Of a stretch of 42,747 nucleotides of DNA, positions 26,388-35,722 are shown in pieces; position 1 is the stretch's first letter, and each line of letters opens with the position of its first letter. The position numbers and the translations under genes are program-made. Below the pieces are notes generated by a model. That model did not search any database. It had not been told where the DNA came from and saw only the letters and a program-made list of their open reading frames with translations. Source of the stretch: an uncultured Spartobacteria bacterium (GTDB lineage: Bacteria > Verrucomicrobiota > Verrucomicrobiia > Chthoniobacterales > UBA6821); assembly GCA_903868795.1 (NCBI GenBank), contig CAIPWR010000045.1, forward strand, positions 1 to 42,747, read 5' to 3'.

Positions 26388-26721
26388 CTAGTGAGTGGAG
26401 ACAAGGCAGGGGCGAAATGAATCTGGAACTCAAGAACTCAGGAAATGAGGGAGATAAGAGGGTTGATTGAACCTTGGACATAGAACCCGACCCCCGGAAG
26501 TCGTGTGGCCAGATAAAGAGGGTCTCTACAAGAGAGAATAACACAGGCATCGAGCCGGAAAACCCGGCCATGGGTTGGGGGTTGGCCTCATGCCTCTTCA
26601 CCCTTCTTGAGTTCTTGAGTTCCAGATAAATACCTTCCCCTTCTCCTCTTCTGGCGAAAACGGGCTCCGAGTCGTCCAGTAGGGTATCCCCTCATCAACC
26701 CGCTCAAAATAGCGGAGAGCC
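26388..26721 (-). repeat. ~340 bp element, copy 2 (inverted)
   Basis: The inverted copy of 10376-10718, complete at both ends with scattered substitutions. It has no exact flanking direct repeat; GAGGTGCCGAAATC at one edge is a degraded likeness of GAGATACCCAAAGAAT. Open frames inside it (for example 26191-26601 on the minus strand) are not gene-like. The rest of the gap, 26173-26387 and 26722-26955, shows no gene. Confidence 0.75.
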
Positions 26722-26955
26722 AAAATCTCTGTTGGCCGGCTTCTCATGAGATCAGATTCATGACTCCACCTATTAGTGATTTTCGTGCAGTCCGTGGTTA
26801 ATTGCTCACGTCCCCTTGATCCCTTTGGCTTGCCCGGTCGTTGCTACGCATACGTTACAGCGCGGCGTTCGTGGTTCACCGCAGTTGAGGGAAACTCTTG
26901 CGGAGTGAATCGAGGCGCCCTTTTAGCAGGATTGCCATCCCTGTTATAAATCCGC

Positions 26956-28749
26956 ATGCGAATTTTGTTCCGGGTCTTTGGTTACACCGCCCGCTATCCT
27001 TGGATGGCTGCAGCCACGATGTTCTGTGCGATCGTGGGGACACTGATGGTGGCGGTCTTCCCTGCCGTCACCCAGCAGGTCATCGAAGTTGTCCTCAAGC
27101 AGCATCATCCGGAAAAGCTGATTCCCTTGATCGCGACGGGACTGGCGGCCTTCTTCGCCCAGGATTTGCTGAATTGCCTCCGCATCCTGCTCAATAACCA
27201 CTTCGAGCAGCGGGTGATCTTCGATCTCCGCAGCGATCTCTACGCCCGGATCCAGATGCTGCCGCTCCCGTGGTTCGACAACCGGGCGACCGGGGACATC
27301 ATGACTCGTCTCGTCGAGGATGTGACCAATGTGGAGCGCGTCCTGATCGACGGCATCGAGCAAGGAACGGTGGCGCTCCTGCAGATCGCAATCGTTCTGG
27401 CCCTGATGGCGCATTACAGCGGTCGGTTGATGCTGGCTGCCCTGACCCCGGTGCCTTTTCTGGCGATCGGCGCTCTCTTCTACACCCTGACCGCAGGCAA
27501 GCGCTACCGGGCCACCCGCAAGGCGACCTCCGCACTCAACTCCCTGCTGCACGACAATCTCGATGGCATCCGCCAGATCAAGACCTACGCTACCGAGGAG
27601 CGGGAGCACGCCCGCTTCAATGCCTCGAGCGACGCCCTTCGGAAAGCCTCCCTGATTGTGATGCGCTACTGGGCGATCTACAGCCCGACGATGAACTTTC
27701 TTGGAAATCTCGGGATGGTCGTGATCCTGGCTGTGGGCGGAATGCAGGTCCTCCATGGGACGATGGAGCTGAGTGTCCTGGTCGCCTTCCTCCTTCTTGC
27801 CCGCTATCTCTACGAACCGGTGGGTCGCCTCCACTCCCTCAACCAACTCCTGCAGTCGGGAAGGGCCGCCAGCGAGCGCGTCTTCTCCATTCTCGATGCA
27901 CCGCTCGAGGATGGGTGGCAGAGTCCGGCTCCCAGCTCCGGGGAAATAGCCCTGAAGGGTGATGTCCGCTACGAGCTTGTGGGATTCGAGTATCAGGCCG
28001 GAACTGCGGTGCTCCATGATATCTCCCTCCATGCCAAGCCGGGCGAGATGATCGCTCTGGTAGGCCCCACCGGCGCAGGCAAGACCTCACTCATCCATCT
28101 GCTGAGCCGCTTCTACGAGCTGACCTCCGGCGAAATCCTGCTTGATGGCCGTCCGATCCGTTCAATCCCCCTCGGCGAACTCCGCCGCTCCGTCGCCATG
28201 GTGACGCAGGAGAGCTTTCTTTTCAATGGGACCACGGCGGACAATCTTCTCATCGCCAAGCCTGACGCGACGGAGGAGGAAATGTGGAGCGCCCTGGCTG
28301 CCGCAAATGCCGAAGCCTTCATCCGCCGTCTCCCCAAGGGACTGCATACGCAACTCGGGGAGCGCGGTGTGAAGTTGAGCGTCGGTGAGAAGCAGCGACT
28401 CTCCATCGCACGGGCCCTGCTCAAGAACCCACCGATCCTTGTCCTCGACGAGGCGACAGCCAGCGTCGACAACACGACTGAGCGGTTGATCCAAGAGGCG
28501 CTCGCCCATTTACTGGAGGGCCGCACCAGCTTCGTGATCGCCCACCGACTCTCAACGGTGCGCCATGCCAATCAGATCCTTGTCATGGAACGTGGCCGCA
28601 TCGTGGAAAGGGGAAATCACGAGTCGCTCCTTGCCGAGGATGGCCTCTATGCCTCCCTCTGCAAGGAAGCGGAAGCCCATCACGGGGTCTTTGGGGAGAG
28701 CAGAAACGATATCTCGCGCGGAGACGCTGAGAACGCAGAGGAAATTTAG
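26956..28749 (+). CDS. MsbA-like ABC exporter (fused membrane and ATPase domains)
   Basis: A 597-residue half-transporter. Residues 1-320 form a six-helix type I exporter domain containing the coupling region WFDNRATGDIMTRLVEDVTN. The ATPase domain has Walker A GPTGAGKTS near residue 370, signature LSVGEKQRL near 474, Walker B ILVLDEA and the switch His in IAHRLST. It would act as a homodimer in the inner membrane. Lipid or lipid A export is typical of close relatives, but the substrate is not certain. The last residues (SRGDAENAEEI) come from low-complexity 3' DNA. Confidence 0.93.
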   Translation: MRILFRVFGYTARYPWMAAATMFCAIVGTLMVAVFPAVTQQVIEVVLKQHHPEKLIPLIATGLAAFFAQDLLNCLRILLNNHFEQRVIFDLRSDLYARIQMLPLPWFDNRATGDIMTRLVEDVTNVERVLIDGIEQGTVALLQIAIVLALMAHYSGRLMLAALTPVPFLAIGALFYTLTAGKRYRATRKATSALNSLLHDNLDGIRQIKTYATEEREHARFNASSDALRKASLIVMRYWAIYSPTMNFLGNLGMVVILAVGGMQVLHGTMELSVLVAFLLLARYLYEPVGRLHSLNQLLQSGRAASERVFSILDAPLEDGWQSPAPSSGEIALKGDVRYELVGFEYQAGTAVLHDISLHAKPGEMIALVGPTGAGKTSLIHLLSRFYELTSGEILLDGRPIRSIPLGELRRSVAMVTQESFLFNGTTADNLLIAKPDATEEEMWSALAAANAEAFIRRLPKGLHTQLGERGVKLSVGEKQRLSIARALLKNPPILVLDEATASVDNTTERLIQEALAHLLEGRTSFVIAHRLSTVRHANQILVMERGRIVERGNHESLLAEDGLYASLCKEAEAHHGVFGESRNDISRGDAENAEEI

Positions 28750-28797
28750 GCCCACCAAGGCCAACTGAAATTATAAGGAAGCGTTGACTTAAAGATA

Positions 28798-28821
28798 CTA
28801 TTTGGCATATTTGCCAAATAG
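28798..28821 (+). promoter_or_regulatory. ArsR operator overlapping the promoter
   Basis: CTATTTGGCA-TATT-TGCCAAATAG has perfect 10-base arms and ends at the base before the ATG. TTGACT at 28784-28789 is a good -35 and CATATT at 28806-28811 a plausible -10 with 16-base spacing, so the operator covers the -10 and the start of transcription. This predicts a leaderless or almost leaderless mRNA. Confidence 0.75.
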
Positions 28822-29148
28822 ATGCCTCCCAAACTTCAGAAGCTTAAATCCAATGCGGCGGCCCGTTCCTCCATCGTGAAGGCGATGGCACATCCCTCAC
28901 GCCTCCTGATCATGGAGAGCCTGATGCACGGGGAACACTGCGTGAGTGAGCTCACGGAAATGGCGGGATGCGATGTCACCACTCTCTCCAAGCACCTGGC
29001 GGTGATGAAGCGTGCCGGCCTGCTTGTCTCGGAGAAGCGGGGTCTGAATGTCTACTACCAGATCGCCTGCCCCTGTTTTGCCGAGTTCTTTCGCTGCATC
29101 GATCTGATTTCCAGCACCCAAGAAACAAGGATGCGATGCGCCTGCTGA
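28822..29148 (+). CDS. arsR: ArsR-family metalloid-sensing repressor
   Basis: A 108-residue winged-helix repressor. The helix-turn-helix has CVSELTEMAGCDVTTLSKHL and the wing GLLVSEKRGLNVYYQIACP. Cysteines lie in EHCVSEL, in AGCDVT, in CPCFAEFFRC and at the C-terminus (MRCAC); one of these sets probably binds As(III), with the C-terminal ones differing from the classic CVCDLC site. It leads the arsenic cluster and should bind the operator at its own start codon. Confidence 0.9.
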   Translation: MPPKLQKLKSNAAARSSIVKAMAHPSRLLIMESLMHGEHCVSELTEMAGCDVTTLSKHLAVMKRAGLLVSEKRGLNVYYQIACPCFAEFFRCIDLISSTQETRMRCAC

Positions 29149-29191
29149 TTCACAACCCCTTCCCAAGCCCTTCCAACAACCCGATACATCC

Positions 29192-29656
29192 ATGAAAACA
29201 TCCGAATTCAAACACCTCCTGACGGAACATCCCGATCACTACCTCCAGTTCATCCTGCCTGATGGCGGCATGATTCCGCTTCACGCCCACATCACCGAGG
29301 TGGGCCGGGTCGACAAGACCTTTCTGGACTGTGGAGCGACGATCAGGAAAGTCTCCTGCCTGTGCCTTCAGTCCTGGGTGGCTGACGACACTGATCACCG
29401 GCTTCCAGCCGGCAAGCTGGTCGATATCATCGTCCGTGCCGCTCCGATTCTAGGAGATGACGATCTCGAGGTGGAGCTGGAGTATGAAGATGGCCTGATT
29501 TCTCAATTCCCCGTTGTCAGCATCGTCAGCGATCTCAATAAACTGATCATTGGCCTGGGGGTGAAACACACCGACTGCCTCGCCAAGGAGATCTGCCTTC
29601 CACCTGCCAAAGATAATACGGACTCGTCGTGCTGCAGCGGCACCGGGTGCTGCTGA
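29192..29656 (+). CDS. DUF6428-family protein of the arsenic cluster
   Basis: A 154-residue cytoplasmic protein with the DUF6428 pattern: [20 protein letters not shown] at the start, [19 protein letters not shown] next, DHRLPAGKL, and late [15 protein letters not shown]. This family occurs in arsenic gene clusters; its function is unknown. The C-terminus ends in [10 protein letters not shown], a cluster of four cysteines that could bind arsenite or another soft metal. It lies between arsR and arsC. Confidence 0.8.
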   Translation: MKTSEFKHLLTEHPDHYLQFILPDGGMIPLHAHITEVGRVDKTFLDCGATIRKVSCLCLQSWVADDTDHRLPAGKLVDIIVRAAPILGDDDLEVELEYEDGLISQFPVVSIVSDLNKLIIGLGVKHTDCLAKEICLPPAKDNTDSSCCSGTGCC

Positions 29657-29714
29657 AACATCCCCTCCATTAAGCCGTTTCACTTTTTCACGTTCTAACA
29701 TTTCACTTTTTCCA

Positions 29715-30149
29715 ATGAAACCTCTCGTCCTCATCCTCTGCACCGGCAATTCCTGCCGCAGTCACCTTGCCGAAGGCATCCTTCGATCTGCTGCGGGTGA
29801 TCTTATCGATGTCGCCAGCGCTGGCTCTAAGCCCGCCGGATATGTCCACCCCAAGTCGATCGAAGTGATGAAGGAGATCGGCATCGATATCTCCAGACAC
29901 ACTTCCAAGCACCTCGAAGAGTTCCTCAACCGGAATGTCGACACAGTCATTACGGTCTGCGGGAATGCCGACCAGGCTTGCCCGATGTTCCCCGGTCAGG
30001 TAAGCCGCTTCCATTGGGGCTTTGACGATCCTGCCCACGCCACGGGAACCGAGGAGGAGGCTCTCCAGGAGTTCCGCTGCGTCCGCGATCAGATCAAGCT
30101 GGTGTTCGAGGCTTATGCCGCTGGACTCAAGCGCGGAAAGTCCCTGTAA
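29715..30149 (+). CDS. arsC: Arsenate reductase, thioredoxin-coupled type
   Basis: A 144-residue low-molecular-weight phosphatase-like reductase that turns arsenate into arsenite. The P-loop is CTGNSCRS with catalytic Cys9 and Arg15. The redox relay cysteines are Cys82 and Cys89 in [11 protein letters not shown], matching B. subtilis-type ArsC, and the general acid Asp lies in DDPAHATG. It follows arsR and the DUF6428 gene in the same direction. Confidence 0.94.
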   Translation: MKPLVLILCTGNSCRSHLAEGILRSAAGDLIDVASAGSKPAGYVHPKSIEVMKEIGIDISRHTSKHLEEFLNRNVDTVITVCGNADQACPMFPGQVSRFHWGFDDPAHATGTEEEALQEFRCVRDQIKLVFEAYAAGLKRGKSL

Positions 30150-30162
30150 GGATTTTCACCCG

Positions 30163-30840
30163 ATGAGCGCCACGATGCCCCGCAAGATGCTGGCCGAGTT
30201 CCTCGGAACCTACACGATGATGTTTGCCGGGACAGGTGCAGTCGTGGTCGATCAGGTCTCCGGCGGATCGATCACCCATCTGGGAGTAGCTCTCACCTGG
30301 GGGCTCATCGTCATGGTTTTGATCTATACGTTCGGAGATCTCTCGGGAGCCCACATGAATCCTGCGGTCAGCATCGGTTTTACTATGGCTGGAAGGTTTC
30401 CGCTTCGCGAATTGCCCAGCTACATTATTGCCCAGTTGACCGGCGCACTGGCGGCTAGCGAGACCCTCCATCTCCTTTTCCCACTGAATCTCCAACTAGG
30501 CGCGACCTTGCCAACCGGCAGCAGTCTTCAATCATTTATTCTGGAATTTTTGCTGACCCTGATCCTGATGATCGTGATCCTGAATGTCTCCCACGGTGCC
30601 AAGGAAAAGGGAATTACGGCAGGCATTGCCATAGGCGCCACTATCGGACTTGAAGCCCTTTTTGCCGGTCCGATCTGCGGTGCTTCAATGAACCCTTTTC
30701 GTTCACTTGCCCCCGCCCTCGCATCAGGTCATTTAGAGCATCTTTGGATCTATCTCACCGCTCCGGTGCTGGGTGCCCTGGTTGCCATTCCCTTGTTTGG
30801 ATTGCTTCGTCGTGATAATCCGGATTCTCAAGTCACGTAG
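30163..30840 (+). CDS. Arsenic-cluster aquaglyceroporin (AqpS-like MIP channel)
   Basis: A 225-residue MIP-family channel from ATG 30163; the longer frame overlaps arsC and lacks similarity. Six membrane segments are visible. The first half-helix motif is HMNPAVS. The second is SMNPFRS, with Phe in place of the usual Ala, followed by the expected Arg. In other bacteria an aquaporin beside arsC lets arsenite leave down its gradient in place of a pump, and no ArsB or Acr3 is seen here. The change to NPF might alter pore selectivity. Confidence 0.88.
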   Translation: MSATMPRKMLAEFLGTYTMMFAGTGAVVVDQVSGGSITHLGVALTWGLIVMVLIYTFGDLSGAHMNPAVSIGFTMAGRFPLRELPSYIIAQLTGALAASETLHLLFPLNLQLGATLPTGSSLQSFILEFLLTLILMIVILNVSHGAKEKGITAGIAIGATIGLEALFAGPICGASMNPFRSLAPALASGHLEHLWIYLTAPVLGALVAIPLFGLLRRDNPDSQVT

Positions 30841-30903
30841 CGCCGGGTTAGTTCTCAACAATTAACTCCATCTTTGTGCCGGGGCTGATTAGGCTTCGGC
30901 CTG

Positions 30904-33900
30904 ATGGATCCTAATCCACAGACATCGGGAGTAGCAGAAACGGCCGGATCGGATCCGTACCCTGATAGCCAAGATTCTGCCCTGGCGCCGCGCCGGGGAG
31001 TGCTTGTGATTGATAGCATCCTCAGGGGAGCCTCCCGCCTCCAGCGCTCGGTGGCGAAACGATGGCGCCGCTTGAGGCGACGTCCCCAGACCATCGCGGA
31101 GAGCGCTAACCTTCTCCCCACGCTGATTCAGGTTCTTGCCGCTTTCACTCGTGTCGACGGAGAGATGCTGGAGGAGGAAATCGACTCGAGTCTCGGCTTC
31201 CTGCGCTATGACTATCCGGAAGCGGTGTATTCCGAACTGCGCAAGCTCTTCCGCCAGGCACTGGAGCAGCAACAGGATCTGGGGGCCATGGCGACGAAGC
31301 TCTCCACGGAACTGAGTGACGACCGGAAAATCCTGCTCGGAGTCCAACTCTACGATCTGATCACCCGCTCGGGAATGAAGGCCGAGCAGGTTGCGGCCTA
31401 CCACGACTTCATGGGACGCCTGGGCATGGCGGCGCAGGCCATCGACATCGTCTACCAACTCAACGCCAACGAGCAGGCCCAGGCAGATTTTTTCCATGAT
31501 GGCACTTCCCCGCTTGAGGCTCTCTCTTTTGGGGACGCAGCGACATGCGATGTGGAACTGAGGGGCTTCACTGGGGAGGAACGACTTCTGGCTTACTGCC
31601 ATAACGACCTCATCATTCTCAAGAACCTCTCCGGCAAGAGCCTGATCGTTCAGGGGCGCCTCCTGAAGCCAAGTGAGTTCTGCCGAATCTATCCGGGGCA
31701 GCGCGTGTTGGTTGGAGAGCAGGTGATCACGAGTCAGGATCTGATCTTTTACTTCAATGCGAAACGCAATGTGACGCTTCCCCACATCTTCGTGGCGATC
31801 AACAACGAGGAGGTCCGCCTTGAGAAGTCCCGCAGCCGCGACAGTGATCTGGAGATCGCTTTCGGTCTGAAGGTCACCGTCACTGCCCTTCAGGATCTCC
31901 GGGCAACCCTAAGTGGCACTCCGCTCCGCAAGGGAGCATCCGTCGTGGCCCAACTCTCGGACAAGATTTTCTTCCGCGATGGAGGGGAGCTCGATCTGGA
32001 GGATCTGAAACGACGCGTCGGGGCGTTCGGAGGCCGGTTCGAGCTGAAGGGCTCCAAGACCGAGTATATCGCCTCGAATAATCCGAGCCGCCTGGATGAT
32101 GACGACATCCTGATCTCACCCGGAATCGGTGGTGAGGTGACGCTACGGATCACCTGTGATTATCAGGAAAAAACAGGGCGCGTGGAGGTGCTTCAGGCAG
32201 ACAGGCCCATCGTGGTTCGTGGGCTTCCGGTGCGCGGAGCCATGGATCTCGTCGATGGCGACACCATTCGGATCGATGCCGGCCAAGTGCTCCGCTGCAA
32301 CTTCACCGACCGCATCATCGAGGAGGAGCGGAACATCATCCGCACCCTGGATGTTCGCGATCTGGTCTGTCGGTTCCGCAGCAGTGATACGGCACTCGAC
32401 AATCTGAACTTCTCGATTGATCGCGGCGAGATGGTCTGTGTCATGGGAGCGAGTGGTTGCGGCAAGAGCACCCTCCTCCGCGCCCTGGCCGGCCAGTTCC
32501 CTCCCGTCGCCGGCGAGGTGCAACTCAATCAGCGCTCCCTCTATAAGAACCTCGATGCGCTCCTTCAGTACATCACCTACATCCCGCAGTACGACGCCTT
32601 CGATGAACAACTGACGATCGAGGAGAATCTCCGCTTCGCCGCGGCCATCCGCGCCCCTCATCTCTCGAGACGCGAACGTCAACGCCGTATCGATGGTAAA
32701 CTTGCCGAACTCGGTCTGAACGAGCGTCGCAAGGAGGTCGTCGGGGGAAGCAGCAAGAAGGTGCTCAGCGGAGGCGAACGCAAACGTCTGAATATCGGCC
32801 TCGATATGGTCAGTACGGCCGATGTCTATCTCTTCGACGAGCCGACCAGCGGTCTCTCCTCCAAGGATTCCGAGCATGTCATCGAAATCATCCGGGGCAT
32901 GGCCCACAACAAGATCGTCTTGGTCACGATCCATCAACCGACCTCGAAGATCTTCCAGATGTTCCAGAAGGCACTGCTGCTGGATAAAGGCGGCAAACTC
33001 GTCTTCTTCGGCACCCCCACGGAGATGCTCTCCTACTTTGCCGAGGCAGAACATGAACAGCTCTTCGGGACAGAACTCGGTGGCTGCCAGGCCTGCGGCA
33101 CGACCCGACCGGAGTTCGTCTTTGATGTGCTGGAGACCCCGCTCCGCGATCTAGGCGGGGATCTTATCTACGAGGAGAACAATCGAGGACAACTCGTCCC
33201 GGCGCGCCGTTTCTCCCCGGAGTATTGGCGGGACAAGTTCGAAGCCTACCGCCTGATGAAGGAGGTCCAGCAGCCGGCATCCTCGCGAACTCCTGTCCCG
33301 GCTGGCCCTGAGTCCAAGAGTAGTCTCACCCAACGCCCCTCCGGATGGGAGGGATTGAGATGGAGGGATGAGTTGGGGCAGTTCCTGGTACTGCTCCAGC
33401 GCTCCTTCATCAGCAAGTTGCGCAACCGCGCCAACCTCCTCACGACGCTGGTGGAGGCACCGATGCTCGCCTTCCTGATCGGGGCCGTTCTCCGCTACTC
33501 GGAGAGCAAGCATTATGACTTCGCCTCGGCTTTTCACATTCCCACGTATCTGTTCCTTTCGCTTGTGGTGGCGATGTTCCTAGGCCTTACCAACAGCGTC
33601 GACGATATCATCCGGGATCGACCAGTCCTTCTCCGGGAACGGAACCTGAATGTCCGTATCGGTTACTACCTGCTGGCAAAAGCGATCACGCTTGGCCTCT
33701 TCGCCGTGGGACAGTGTGCCCTATTCACCCTAATCGGAGACTGGATGGTCTCCATTCGCGGCTTGTACTTGGTGGAATTCACCGCGATGTTCCTGACTGC
33801 GTTCAGCGGTATCGCCATCGGCCTCATGATCTCCTCGCTTGCCAGGGAGGGAAAGACCGCTGTGAACATTATCCCTGTCGTCCTGATTCCCCAGATCATC

Positions 33901-34575
33901 CTTGGGGGCGCCTTGATCAAGTACGAGGAGATGAATCGTAATCTCGATTTCATCCATGCGATTCACGAGTGGTTCAACCGTCATCCTGAAACAGCCATGG
34001 AGCCCCGAAGCGATCTGCAGGTCCCCTTGATCTGCGAATTCATGCCGATGCGCTGGTCGTACGAAGGAATCGTCTTTGCCCAAGCAAAATTGAATCCTTT
34101 GGCCCTTCGGCAGGCGCGGATCCAGCGTCAGATCTACCAACTCGCCGCGATCAAAAAACCGACCGATGCCCAGGAAGATCGCCTCGACGATCTCAAGGAT
34201 CTCCTCGCCATCCTGAGTGGACTCGAGGCAAAAGATCCCTCCGATCTCGACAAGAGAATGAATCGCATCGATCGGGTGATCGCCGGGGCTCCCTTGAAAC
34301 GGGAGGAGATCGTTGGCAATCAGACGGGCGTCACCGCTGAGCAGCTCTACACCAACCAGAAGGTTCTTGATCTGGTCTCCAAGGCGGAAATGGAGCAAGC
34401 GGACTACCGCGACAACCACCATCCGAATGTCTTCTTCGGGCCGGTGAAGCAATACTTCGGCCTCTCCATTCCCCTACTCTGGTTCAACTCCGCCGTCATG
34501 ATCCTCACAAGCTGGGGGATCTTTATAATCCTCTTTTTTATCCTGAGACGACAGATCCGCGATACCCGCACCTAA
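30904..34575 (+). CDS. TerB-like domain fused to an ABCG-type transporter
   Basis: A 1223-residue protein. Residues about 65-185 resemble the helical TerB domain (LPTLIQVLAAFTRVDGEM). Residues about 190-490 are beta-rich and contain two stretches that could be FHA-like or other small domains. The ATPase has Walker A GASGCGKST near 514, signature LSGGERKRL near 620 and DEPTSGLSS. The C-terminal ~360 residues form an ABC2-type membrane domain with a charged insert near 1060-1150. This order, ATPase before membrane domain, is that of the ABCG group. Substrate and role are unknown. Confidence 0.85.
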   Translation: MDPNPQTSGVAETAGSDPYPDSQDSALAPRRGVLVIDSILRGASRLQRSVAKRWRRLRRRPQTIAESANLLPTLIQVLAAFTRVDGEMLEEEIDSSLGFLRYDYPEAVYSELRKLFRQALEQQQDLGAMATKLSTELSDDRKILLGVQLYDLITRSGMKAEQVAAYHDFMGRLGMAAQAIDIVYQLNANEQAQADFFHDGTSPLEALSFGDAATCDVELRGFTGEERLLAYCHNDLIILKNLSGKSLIVQGRLLKPSEFCRIYPGQRVLVGEQVITSQDLIFYFNAKRNVTLPHIFVAINNEEVRLEKSRSRDSDLEIAFGLKVTVTALQDLRATLSGTPLRKGASVVAQLSDKIFFRDGGELDLEDLKRRVGAFGGRFELKGSKTEYIASNNPSRLDDDDILISPGIGGEVTLRITCDYQEKTGRVEVLQADRPIVVRGLPVRGAMDLVDGDTIRIDAGQVLRCNFTDRIIEEERNIIRTLDVRDLVCRFRSSDTALDNLNFSIDRGEMVCVMGASGCGKSTLLRALAGQFPPVAGEVQLNQRSLYKNLDALLQYITYIPQYDAFDEQLTIEENLRFAAAIRAPHLSRRERQRRIDGKLAELGLNERRKEVVGGSSKKVLSGGERKRLNIGLDMVSTADVYLFDEPTSGLSSKDSEHVIEIIRGMAHNKIVLVTIHQPTSKIFQMFQKALLLDKGGKLVFFGTPTEMLSYFAEAEHEQLFGTELGGCQACGTTRPEFVFDVLETPLRDLGGDLIYEENNRGQLVPARRFSPEYWRDKFEAYRLMKEVQQPASSRTPVPAGPESKSSLTQRPSGWEGLRWRDELGQFLVLLQRSFISKLRNRANLLTTLVEAPMLAFLIGAVLRYSESKHYDFASAFHIPTYLFLSLVVAMFLGLTNSVDDIIRDRPVLLRERNLNVRIGYYLLAKAITLGLFAVGQCALFTLIGDWMVSIRGLYLVEFTAMFLTAFSGIAIGLMISSLAREGKTAVNIIPVVLIPQIILGGALIKYEEMNRNLDFIHAIHEWFNRHPETAMEPRSDLQVPLICEFMPMRWSYEGIVFAQAKLNPLALRQARIQRQIYQLAAIKKPTDAQEDRLDDLKDLLAILSGLEAKDPSDLDKRMNRIDRVIAGAPLKREEIVGNQTGVTAEQLYTNQKVLDLVSKAEMEQADYRDNHHPNVFFGPVKQYFGLSIPLLWFNSAVMILTSWGIFIILFFILRRQIRDTRT

Positions 34576-34579
34576 AAAA

Positions 34580-35419
34580 ATGACCTCGATGAACAATGCT
34601 GCGATTTCGCTGGAGGATACTTGGGTCGATGTCCTGCATAAGGCCAGACGCGGCCAGGAGCTCTCTGAAGCCGATCTTGCGGAGCGCTCCGGCCTCACGA
34701 GCGAGGAAGTCCTGTCACTTCTCGGAGGAACACTGGTTCCTGCTCATTTGCAGCAAGCGGGTCGAGCCCTCGGCCTCGACCCGGAACGCCTGCTCTCGCT
34801 GGCTGAGGGTAAATATCATCCAGGCCCAATCGATCTTCCGGCAGGGATGGCCATGTTCACCACGGACTGGGGTGACATGAAAGTTCACTCCTACCTGACT
34901 TGGGATGCCGCGACGCGTGAGGCCGTCGCCTTCGATACAGGGGCAGATGCCACGGAGATGCTGGATTTCCTGCGCTCTCATCAGCTGAACCTGCGACTAC
35001 TCCTGCTGACTCACGGACATGGCGATCATCTTTTCGACCTGGATCGGATCCTGGAGAAGACCGGCGCGAAGGCATGGATCGGCGTGGGCGAAGGAGTCTC
35101 TGGCATAGCCACCTTTGCCCCGGGAAAGGAGTTTCAGATTGGAAACCTCTCCATCTCGACACGATTGACAAAGGGACATGCTCCCGGCGGGATCACCTAT
35201 ATCATCCATGGACTGGAGGGTCCTGTCGCTATAGTGGGAGACGCCCTCTTCGCCGGATCCATGGGCGGACCAAAGGTTTCCTACGCCGATTGCCTCCGGA
35301 CGAACAGAGAGGAAATCCTCTCCCTCCCACCACAAACGATTCTCTGTCCCGGACATGGACCTCTAACGACCGTAGCTCTGGAAAAAGATAATAATCCGTT
35401 TTTCCCAACACTCCTTTGA
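34580..35419 (+). CDS. Metallo-beta-lactamase-fold hydrolase with N-terminal HTH-like domain
   Basis: A 279-residue protein. The first ~75 residues (ELSEADLAERSGLTSEEVLS and following helices) look like an XRE-type helix-turn-helix. The hydrolase domain has the metal motif THGHGDH near residue 146, then LTKGHAPGG, Asp in IVGDALFAG, and the last His in LCPGHGPLTT. The pattern is glyoxalase-II-like. The joined DNA-binding-like and hydrolase domains are unusual; whether the first binds DNA is inference. Confidence 0.82.
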   Translation: MTSMNNAAISLEDTWVDVLHKARRGQELSEADLAERSGLTSEEVLSLLGGTLVPAHLQQAGRALGLDPERLLSLAEGKYHPGPIDLPAGMAMFTTDWGDMKVHSYLTWDAATREAVAFDTGADATEMLDFLRSHQLNLRLLLLTHGHGDHLFDLDRILEKTGAKAWIGVGEGVSGIATFAPGKEFQIGNLSISTRLTKGHAPGGITYIIHGLEGPVAIVGDALFAGSMGGPKVSYADCLRTNREEILSLPPQTILCPGHGPLTTVALEKDNNPFFPTLL

Positions 35420-35502
35420 AGAAAAGAGGAGCTTGAGCTTGACCGCTCCCTCCATCTGGAAGAAGCTCCACACCCCCACAAAAGAAAGCAGGTGAATTAA
35501 TT

Positions 35503-35700
35503 ATGCCGGAAGTTATTGTCCGTAAGGGCGAACCCATCGATCGCGCTCTCAAGCGCCTCAAGACCAAACTCGACACCGAGGGTGTCCTGGAGGAAGTGCG
35601 CCGTCTTCGTGCCTTCGAGACTCCGACCCAGCGCACCAAGCGCAAGGCCAAGGCCAACGCGAAACGCGCCAAGGCCAAAGTGCGCTTTGTCCTGAGCTGA
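35503..35700 (+). CDS. rpsU: Ribosomal protein bS21
   Basis: A 65-residue basic protein starting MPEVIVRKGEPIDRALKRLK, with the Lys/Arg-rich C-terminal helix KRKAKANAKRAKAK typical of bS21. It acts in the 30S subunit near the 3' end of 16S rRNA during initiation. One of the few genes here with a good Shine-Dalgarno sequence (AGGTGA, 7 bases before the ATG). Arms GGAGCTT and AAGCTCC in the upstream region could form a leader hairpin. Confidence 0.95.
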   Translation: MPEVIVRKGEPIDRALKRLKTKLDTEGVLEEVRRLRAFETPTQRTKRKAKANAKRAKAKVRFVLS

Positions 35701-35722
35701 TCCTCCTGCTTCACTCATCAGA

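Noticed and set aside
26191-26601. Minus-strand frame of 136 codons
   Set aside because: Most of it lies inside the ~340 bp element, no family is recognisable, and the other copy does not keep the frame intact.
10376-26721. A composite transposon formed by the two ~340 bp copies
   Set aside because: The copies contain no transposase, lack terminal inverted repeats, and copy 2 has no flanking duplication matching copy 1, so only a repeat pair is claimed.
26944-28032. Minus-strand frame of 362 codons opposite the ABC exporter
   Set aside because: It is a GC-rich antisense shadow of a clearly recognised exporter gene and has no domain pattern.
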